Assembly: GCF_044357945.1 (NCBI RefSeq)
Contig: NZ_CP076563.1
Coordinates: 1,488,001 to 1,552,000, forward strand
Direction of reading: 5' to 3'
Source of the DNA: QAND01 sp003150225
Lineage (GTDB): Bacteria; Bacillota; Clostridia; Christensenellales; QAND01
DNA length: 64,000 bases
Part shown: piece after piece, positions 58,871 to 64,000 of the stretch
How positions within the stretch are numbered: the first letter of the stretch is position 1
Layout: each line of letters opens with the position of its first letter
Translations under genes and position numbers: made by a program
The notes under the pieces: model-generated
What the model was told of the DNA's origin: nothing
The model's database searches: none
What the model saw: the letters and a program-made list of their open reading frames with translations, nothing else

Positions 58871-59293
58871 TTAAAATGGAAGCTCGTCGTCCTCCAGGGC
58901 GTCTCCAAAACCGCTGTCCCCACCGAAGGGAGAAGGGGAAGGAGCCGCATTCTGACGGGGTTCCCCAGAACCGGCGCCAACGCGATCCAAGAACTCCACC
59001 TCATCGGCGATGATCTCGGTTACATAGCGCTTGGTACCATCCTGGGCCTCGTAATTACGGGTCTGAATGGAACCGCATACCCCCACCTTACTGCCTTTTT
59101 TTAGGTACTTGCCGCAGTTTTCAGCAAGACCTCTCCAGCAGACCACTGGGATAAAATCCGCCTGGCGCTCGCCATTCTGATTGGCAAACCGACGCTGCAC
59201 CGCAACGGTAAAGGTACAGACCGAAATCCCGCTGCCGGTCATCCGCACATCGGGATCCCGGGTGATATTTCCAATGACAATGGCTTTATTCAT
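58871..59293 (-). CDS. ssb: Single-stranded DNA-binding protein
   Basis: A 140-residue OB-fold single-strand binding protein: MNKAIVIGNITRDPDVRMTGSGISVCTFTVAVQRRF, VVCWRGLAENCGKYLKKGSKVGVCGSIQTR, and the conserved acidic C-terminal tip DDELPF that recruits partner proteins. The linker between is short. It sits between rpsF and rpsR as in most Firmicutes. Ribosome site AAAGGTG. Confidence 0.97.
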   Translation of the reverse strand: MNKAIVIGNITRDPDVRMTGSGISVCTFTVAVQRRFANQNGERQADFIPVVCWRGLAENCGKYLKKGSKVGVCGSIQTRNYEAQDGTKRYVTEIIADEVEFLDRVGAGSGEPRQNAAPSPSPFGGDSGFGDALEDDELPF

Positions 59294-59308
59294 GGGGTTT
59301 CACCTTTC

Positions 59309-59596
59309 TTAGGCGTCCTTACGGATCACCAGGTAACGCATGATGTTCTCGTTGATCTTCATGTTGCGCTCCAGCTCGTAGGGGAGCTCGGGATTCGCGG
59401 AGAAATGCATCAGGATGTAGTGGCCGTCGTTGAGATCCTGGATGGGATAGGCAAGCTTGCGTTTGCCCCAATCATCCACCTTCTCAACCGTGCCGCCGCC
59501 AGCGGTGACGATGCTGGAAAAGCGCTCTACCAACTGGGTGCGGGCTTCGTCCTCCACGCCGGGGTTGATGATGTACATCACCTCGTAAGTGTTCAC
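59309..59596 (-). CDS. rpsF: 30S ribosomal protein S6
   Basis: A 95-residue S6: TYEVMYIINPGVEDEARTQLVERF at the N-terminus, DDWGKRKLAYPIQDLNDGHYILMHFSA in the middle, and NIMRYLVIRKD at the end. I chose the GTG at 59596, which has GGAGG 8 nt upstream; another GTG 9 nt earlier overlaps that site. First gene of the rpsF-ssb-rpsR operon. Confidence 0.95.
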   Translation of the reverse strand: MNTYEVMYIINPGVEDEARTQLVERFSSIVTAGGGTVEKVDDWGKRKLAYPIQDLNDGHYILMHFSANPELPYELERNMKINENIMRYLVIRKDA

Positions 59597-59708
59597 GGTA
59601 TTCACCTCCTTTTGGTCTTTGGCCCCCGGAGGGGCAAGGAATAATGCACATTATTATAGCACAGAGGGGAAAAGTGTACAAGACTTCCCATCGGCAAAAT
59701 CCCTCGTA

Positions 59709-60476
59709 TTATAGGGGATTGGGCCAATCTGGAGGATTCATTTTTCCAAAAATACTGTCCAATTCCCCCCAAGGCCGCTGTTTTAACTCTTGTAAGCGTG
59801 GCGTTAGAATTTCGGGATAACCGGCCTCTAGCCCACGGAGGACAAAAGCGGCATAATCGTCGGGGGCCATCATATGCCGAGGCGGATTCTTGGCCCGTCC
59901 CTCGGGATTCAGTCCACTGACCACGGCAGGAGGCAGGATTTCTACCACGTGAATGCCGGTATGACGCAGTTGATGCCGCAGACATTGGCTATAGGTATGC
60001 AGAGCGGATTTTCCAGCACAATAAATGGGATATTCCGCGGCGGGAGTGATGCCCAGGTCGGAGGAGATGTTGATTAAATAGGACGTCTCTTGCTTGAGGA
60101 AGAAGGGAATAAACAGGCCACAAAGATGGATGGGTGCCAGAAGATTGGTGGTAAACTCATCGGGCCCGGAAAAGAGATCTTCCGTGCCGGTGGAAAGATC
60201 GATGCTTCGTTGAATACCGGCGTTGTTGACCAATACGTCCAACTGGGGATAGTTTTCGCTGACCCAGGAAAACAAATCTTCCCGCTGCGCGGGCTGTGCG
60301 ATGTCGCAGACCCTGATATCCAGCGATGGAATGGCGGCTTGGGCGGCTTTTAACCGGTCCTCCCGCCGGCCGCAGATGATAACCTTGCTGCCGGCTTGGG
60401 ATAAGGCTCGGGCAAGGGCAAGGCCAATGCCGGAGGAACCGCCGGTGATGAGGATATGGTGTCCCGCTAGTTCCAT
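59709..60476 (-). CDS. Short-chain dehydrogenase/reductase
   Basis: A 255-residue SDR with a Rossmann fold. NAD(P) binding is by TGGSSGIGLALARAL near residues 11-25 and the NNAG motif near 87-90. Catalysis is by the YCAGK motif (Y about 151, K about 155) with ISS before it. The C-terminal part from LPPAVVSGLNPEGRAKNP resembles the DltE-like subgroup, sometimes found near D-alanylation genes, but none is seen here. Substrate unknown. The ATG follows AAGGGAATCCC. Confidence 0.88.
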   Translation of the reverse strand: MELAGHHILITGGSSGIGLALARALSQAGSKVIICGRREDRLKAAQAAIPSLDIRVCDIAQPAQREDLFSWVSENYPQLDVLVNNAGIQRSIDLSTGTEDLFSGPDEFTTNLLAPIHLCGLFIPFFLKQETSYLINISSDLGITPAAEYPIYCAGKSALHTYSQCLRHQLRHTGIHVVEILPPAVVSGLNPEGRAKNPPRHMMAPDDYAAFVLRGLEAGYPEILTPRLQELKQRPWGELDSIFGKMNPPDWPNPL

Positions 60477-60507
60477 GGGATTCCCTTCTTTTATGGGGAT
60501 GACTGCC

Positions 60508-60939
60508 CTATTTCTGATCCAGTTCTTTCAGATAATCGCGAATTTCGGTCAGAAGTTCTTCGGTGGTGGGGCCGGCAGGCGCGGGGGCTTCTTCCTCGGC
60601 ATTTTTCTTGACCAGCCGATCATGGGCTTTGTTGATCAGCTTGATGCAAAGGAAGATGGAGAAGGCGATGATGAAGAAATCCAGGACATTTTGCAGGAAA
60701 GCTCCGTAGGCAATGGCGCTTTCCGGGGTGATAACCTGCCCGTTTTCCACCACGGCGGGGGAGAGGACAAGCTTGAGGGAGGTGAAATCAGCGCCGGCGG
60801 TCAGCGTACCCAGAATGGGCATGATGATGTCCCCCACCAGGGAAGTGACGATCTTTCCGAAGGCGCCGCCGATGACAACACCGATGGCCATATCCATGAC
60901 ATTGCCTTTCATCGCGAACTTTTTAAACTCTTGCCACAT
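60508..60939 (-). CDS. mscL: Large-conductance mechanosensitive channel
   Basis: A 143-residue MscL channel that opens under membrane tension to release solutes. It starts MWQEFKKFAMKGNVMDMAIGVVIGGAFGKIVTSLV with the conserved pore helix, has a periplasmic loop near residues 50-78 and a second helix at about 85-105, and a basic-acidic cytoplasmic tail with an Ala-Pro stretch. The ATG at 60939 follows AAAGGAGG. Confidence 0.97.
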   Translation of the reverse strand: MWQEFKKFAMKGNVMDMAIGVVIGGAFGKIVTSLVGDIIMPILGTLTAGADFTSLKLVLSPAVVENGQVITPESAIAYGAFLQNVLDFFIIAFSIFLCIKLINKAHDRLVKKNAEEEAPAPAGPTTEELLTEIRDYLKELDQK

Positions 60940-60995
60940 GATAATTCCTCCTTTGTATTCATGCACAGTTCCCTATTATACAAAATATCCACAAA

Positions 60996-61025
60996 AAGAA
61001 AAGCGGCAATTTGCCGCTTTTCTTT
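60996..61025. terminator. Terminator after the lipoprotein gene
   Basis: Stem AAAGAAAAGCGGCA and complement with a short loop; it overlaps the stop codon of the lipoprotein gene. It can also stop plus-strand transcripts. Confidence 0.8.
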
Positions 61026-61605
61026 ACTGGGCCTCGTTCCAGTGGAACCCCTCAAAGTACTCCTGATAGTCCTTTTCGCTGTAAGCGCTGGGCGCTGCGG
61101 CGTAGGCCATAAGGATCATACGGCCTTTTTCATCCAGAAAACCGCCCACATAGCCCTTGGCTACGGTATCCTGGATCTTGCTGATGGGATACACGGCGGC
61201 GTCTACGTTGCCGATTTTGCCGGCGCTTTTGTCGCCGATGGTAAACAATCCGGTGCCAGCGATGGCGCCGCTGATGGTGGAGTCGCTGGCGCCTTTGGTG
61301 TATTGCCCTAGATCCATGCCGGTTTCGGTGCTGAGGCTCTCGAACATGGCGCCGTAATCGGCGTACATCAGCATAAAGATGTCGTTTTCCCCGGTGTAGT
61401 AATATAGCTTGCAGGGAATAGAGGCATCGAGGAAGTTGAGGCTTTCCTCTTGAAGTTCGTACCCTTTGGGGAGCACTGCGGTGAAGCTGGGCTCTTCCAC
61501 GGTGACCTTTGGGGTGGAGGCTACGTCGTTGCCGCAGGCCGTCAGAAAGGCGGCGCACAGCACCAGGGAGAGCAGCACCACAAGGGGCTTACGGATGCGT
61601 TGCAT
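61024..61605 (-). CDS. Predicted lipoprotein
   Basis: A 193-residue secreted protein with a lipoprotein signal peptide: MQRIRKPLVVLLSLVLCAAF then the lipobox LTAC with the lipid-anchored Cys at about residue 24. The mature part has a PKGYELQEESLNF segment and resembles small solute-binding or stress-related lipoproteins of Clostridia, with no motif I can name. The ATG has AGGAGG about 12 nt upstream, a slightly long spacing. Confidence 0.7.
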   Translation of the reverse strand: MQRIRKPLVVLLSLVLCAAFLTACGNDVASTPKVTVEEPSFTAVLPKGYELQEESLNFLDASIPCKLYYYTGENDIFMLMYADYGAMFESLSTETGMDLGQYTKGASDSTISGAIAGTGLFTIGDKSAGKIGNVDAAVYPISKIQDTVAKGYVGGFLDEKGRMILMAYAAAPSAYSEKDYQEYFEGFHWNEAQ

Positions 61606-61691
61606 GATAACCAGGACCTCCTAAGCAGTATACTGAATTGAGTATACCATATTCCCGAGATGGTGAGAAAGCATGTACGGTTTATTTGCAG

Positions 61692-61719
61692 AAAAAAAGC
61701 CGGATAAGCCGGCTTTTTT
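61692..61719 (-). terminator. Terminator after gltX
   Basis: Stem AAAAAAGCCGG with its complement and a five-base loop (minus strand), followed by a T-run. It lies 18 bp after the gltX stop. Confidence 0.85.
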
Positions 61720-61737
61720 AGGACGTATTTGGCCGTT

Positions 61738-63183
61738 TTAGGACAGTTTCTGGATGCTTTTGTCCAGACGGGAGAGGGTTTCCTCCCGGCCAAGGAGGTA
61801 GGCGGCCTCCATGGCGCCGCCGGGGGTAACGGCGGTGCCGGTGATGCCGATCCGAAGACAGTAGAACAGCTGTCCCGGCTTCTGGTTCCGCTCCTCCGCC
61901 AGCTTTGCCAGAGCGTCGTGGATGGGGTCGATCCGCCAGTCCTCCACCCGCTCCAAAACGGTTTTACAGGCGGCAAGGCAATCCAACGCCATCTGGGGCT
62001 CGGTCTTCATCTTCTTGTGGCGGAACAGCTCGATATCGTAATCCGGCATTTGGGCCAGGAACGCGATTTTCTCGGGGATGTCGCACAGGGTGGAGATCCG
62101 GGGGCGCAGAGCGGCGGACAGGACGTGGAGATCAAACTTCACGGGATCGATGGCCTGGGCAAAATAGGGGGTAGCCCGGCGGATGAAATCATCCTCGTCC
62201 ATGGCCTTGATGTATTCCTCGTTCATCCAGGTGAGCTTCTGCACGTCGAAGATGGCGGGGGAGCGGCTGATGCCCCCCACGTCAAAGGCTTGAGCCAGTT
62301 CCTCCATGGTGAAGATCTCCTGGGTGGTTCCTGGGCTCCAGCCCAGTAAGGCGATATAGTTGACGATGGCTTCCTTTAAATAGCCCTTTTGGAGGAAGTC
62401 CTCAAAGGAGGCGTCTCCATGGCGTTTGCTGAGCTTCTGCTTCTCATCCTTCATAACGGGAGGCAGATGCATATATTGGGGAACTTCCCAGCCGTAGGCC
62501 TGATAGATCAGGTTGTATTTGGGGGTGGAGGAGAGGTATTCGGTACCGCGGATGATGTGGGAGATCTTCATCAGGTGGTCGTCCACCACGTTGGCAAAGT
62601 TGTAGGTGGGCAGTCCATCGCTCTTTAAAAGGATGCCATCCTCCAGCTCCGATACGTCCACCGAGATGCGGCCGAAGATCAGGTCATCAAAAGAGGCTTC
62701 GCCGCTCTCGGGGATTTTCTGGCGTACCACATAGGGCTCCCCCGCCGCGATCCGGGCCCGGGCTTCCGCGAGAGGAATGCGCATGCAGGTCCGGTCATAG
62801 CGATAGGCCTCTCCCCGGTCCTCAGCGGCCCTGCGCTTGGCGTCCAGGGTTTCCTTCTGGCAGAAGCAGTAGTAGGCGCCGCCGCAGTCCACCAGCTTGT
62901 CGGCGTACGCCCGGTAGATGTCCCGCCGCTGGCTCTGAACATAGGGGCCGTAGGGGCCGCCGATGTCGGGGCCCTCGTCATAGGTGAGGCCGGTTTCAGC
63001 CAAGGAACGGTAGATGAGCTCCACGGCGCCGTCCACAAACCGCTGCTGGTCGGTGTCCTCAATGCGAAGGATGAACTTACCATTATGCTTGCGGGAGAAC
63101 AGCCAGCCGTATAGAGCCGTTCTTAGACCGCCTACATGCAGATAGCCGGTGGGGCTGGGGGCAAAGCGGGTGCGTACCTCCAT
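61738..63183 (-). CDS. gltX: Glutamyl-tRNA synthetase
   Basis: Class I synthetase, 481 residues. The HIGH-type motif is SPTGYLHVGGLRTALYGWLF (residues about 10-29) and KMSKS appears as KLSKRHGD near residue 255. The CP region includes RGTEYLSSTPKYNLIYQAYGW. The C-terminal anticodon-binding region is helical. The start overlaps the stop of the upstream membrane-protein gene by one base (TGATG), so translation is coupled. Next upstream is glnS, so glutamate and glutamine charging enzymes are linked. Ribosome site AGGAGG. Confidence 0.97.
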   Translation of the reverse strand: MEVRTRFAPSPTGYLHVGGLRTALYGWLFSRKHNGKFILRIEDTDQQRFVDGAVELIYRSLAETGLTYDEGPDIGGPYGPYVQSQRRDIYRAYADKLVDCGGAYYCFCQKETLDAKRRAAEDRGEAYRYDRTCMRIPLAEARARIAAGEPYVVRQKIPESGEASFDDLIFGRISVDVSELEDGILLKSDGLPTYNFANVVDDHLMKISHIIRGTEYLSSTPKYNLIYQAYGWEVPQYMHLPPVMKDEKQKLSKRHGDASFEDFLQKGYLKEAIVNYIALLGWSPGTTQEIFTMEELAQAFDVGGISRSPAIFDVQKLTWMNEEYIKAMDEDDFIRRATPYFAQAIDPVKFDLHVLSAALRPRISTLCDIPEKIAFLAQMPDYDIELFRHKKMKTEPQMALDCLAACKTVLERVEDWRIDPIHDALAKLAEERNQKPGQLFYCLRIGITGTAVTPGGAMEAAYLLGREETLSRLDKSIQKLS

Positions 63184-63461
63184 CAGTTGTTCCTCCTTTT
63201 TTCCTCCCGCTCCAGGCGGCGGTTGCGGAAATAGAAGCAGATGTCCGTTCCCACCATGGCGGCGTTGAGACAGTAGAGTATCAGGACAAAATCAAGGCTG
63301 TAAAAGATCTTATGCAGAATGCCGAAGATGTAGCCTACAAACAGAACTACCAGGAAAAACAGGCTTTTCCCCTTGTTGCTCCGGGCCTTATAGGACCGGA
63401 CCAGGGAAAAGGGCCAGGCGGCGCCAAAGCAGGCCAGCATCAATACCTCAAAGATGCTCAT
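63183..63461 (-). CDS. Small membrane protein between glnS and gltX
   Basis: A 92-residue protein with about three hydrophobic helices (residues about 3-21, 33-50 and 56-75) and a basic C-terminal tail (RNRRLEREEKRRNN). It includes AAWPFSLVRSYKARSNKGKSLFF, a pattern I recall from small conserved proteins of unknown function in Clostridia. The ATG follows GGGGGATG. Its stop overlaps the gltX start. Confidence 0.7.
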   Translation of the reverse strand: MSIFEVLMLACFGAAWPFSLVRSYKARSNKGKSLFFLVVLFVGYIFGILHKIFYSLDFVLILYCLNAAMVGTDICFYFRNRRLEREEKRRNN

Positions 63462-63494
63462 GGCATCATCCCCCTAACAAAATAAAATAAAATG

Positions 63495-64000
63495 CTATTT
63501 GTTGATCTTGGCCCAGCCGTCCTTGAGGCCCACCACCCGGTTGAAGATGAGGGCGTCCTCCCGGCTGTCAAGATCGGTGGTGAAATATCCCGTCCGCATG
63601 AACTGGAAGCTATCAAGGGGTTGGGCTACGGCAAGGGCGGCCTCCACCTTGGCGCCAGTTACCACGATGAGGGAGTCGGGGTTGATCCGCTCCATCATAT
63701 CCCCCTCCCCAGGGGTGATCAGATGGTCGTAGAGGTTTACGGTGGCATCCAGACAGGTGGTCTGATCCACCCACTGAATGGCGCCTCCCTTGATCTTCCG
63801 GCTGACGGCGCCGCTATGGCTCTCGGGGTCGTATTCGCAATAAACCCGGGTGACGCGGCCGGCATCATCGGTATCATAGCCGGTGCACTTTATGATATAG
63901 GCCCCCATGAGCCGGACCTCCTTATCGGGGGAGAGGCGCTTATACTTGGGGGGCGGAACGGGGGCAAAGTCCTCCCGTTCGATATATAGTTTGCCGGAGA
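63495..64000 (-). CDS. glnS: Glutaminyl-tRNA synthetase, C-terminal part (5' end cut by window edge)
   Basis: 168 codons of a longer gene whose start is beyond the right edge. The visible portion is the anticodon-binding beta-barrel region: IEREDFAPVPPPKYKRLSP, RLMGAYIIKCTGYDTDD, YDPESHSGAV, and HLITPGEGDMMERINPDSL, ending FQFMRTGYFTTDLDSREDALIFNRVVGLKDGW. These are characteristic of GlnRS. The catalytic domain is not seen. Presence of GlnRS next to GltX suggests direct charging of tRNA-Gln. Confidence 0.93.
   Translation of the reverse strand, partial: SGKLYIEREDFAPVPPPKYKRLSPDKEVRLMGAYIIKCTGYDTDDAGRVTRVYCEYDPESHSGAVSRKIKGGAIQWVDQTTCLDATVNLYDHLITPGEGDMMERINPDSLIVVTGAKVEAALAVAQPLDSFQFMRTGYFTTDLDSREDALIFNRVVGLKDGWAKINK

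Overview
The window reads as a chromosomal segment of a Gram-positive Clostridia-type anaerobe with a fairly GC-rich genome. Signs for this are strong AGGAGG-type ribosome binding sites, frequent GTG/TTG starts, a class III glutamine synthetase, an archaeal-style three-piece glutamate synthase, a MocR-like aminotransferase, LL-diaminopimelate aminotransferase, VanG/VanW-type genes and a GGGtGRT protein. The exact genus cannot be fixed from the sequence alone. Most of the window is housekeeping, densely packed, with many 1-4 nt overlaps and strong intrinsic terminators.

Layout. 1-6.1 kb (minus): tldD (cut by the left edge), rarA, a GNAT acetyltransferase, an AEC-family carrier and aspartokinase. 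6.2-13.3 kb (plus): leuS, a small membrane protein, four tandem paralogous PHP-domain phosphatases and a YjbR-like protein. 13.4-24.7 kb (mostly minus): nucleoside deaminase, aldo/keto reductase, MBL-fold hydrolase, an Mrp-ATPase/NifX-like/DUF134 metal-cluster operon behind a striking palindromic operator, transketolase, a large surface-anchored protein with a disordered cytoplasmic tail, a homocysteine S-methyltransferase-like protein (plus) and ilvE. 24.9-35.7 kb: yigZ, tyrS, a PLP aminotransferase, the NifU-like/GGGtGRT pair, an HTH protein, membrane proteins, nitroreductase, an RluA-type pseudouridine synthase, GtrA and a NagB-like protein. 35.9-39.9 kb (plus): a VanG-type ligase and VanW pair, then a BTAD regulator with a degenerate GGDEF-like tail and a small partner.

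42.8-54.8 kb is a nitrogen-assimilation island. On the minus strand lie a class III glutamine synthetase and an ammonium transporter fused to a PII domain. Divergent from them is a nine-gene operon: glutamate synthase amidotransferase, glutamate synthase FMN subunit, purC, glutamate synthase GXGXG subunit, class I glutamine synthetase, an ANTAR RNA-binding regulator, guaA, nadE and dapL. The first gene of each unit is preceded by the same RNA device: a short hairpin with an invariant AAAGGC hexaloop whose loop and 3' arm are also the 5' arm of a long intrinsic terminator. Since an ANTAR protein is encoded in the same operon, I infer that it controls these genes by antitermination. This is the most interesting system in the window.

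54.9-58.3 kb is a recombination scar: two truncated genes meet head to head, followed by a phage lysis cassette (amidase endolysin, small membrane protein, holin), a 52-bp tandem repeat, a ParE/Phd-type toxin-antitoxin pair and two tRNA-Ser genes. 58.5-64 kb (minus) returns to housekeeping: rpsF-ssb-rpsR, a short-chain dehydrogenase, mscL, a lipoprotein, gltX, a small membrane protein and glnS (cut by the right edge). No rRNA, CRISPR array or complete insertion sequence was seen.
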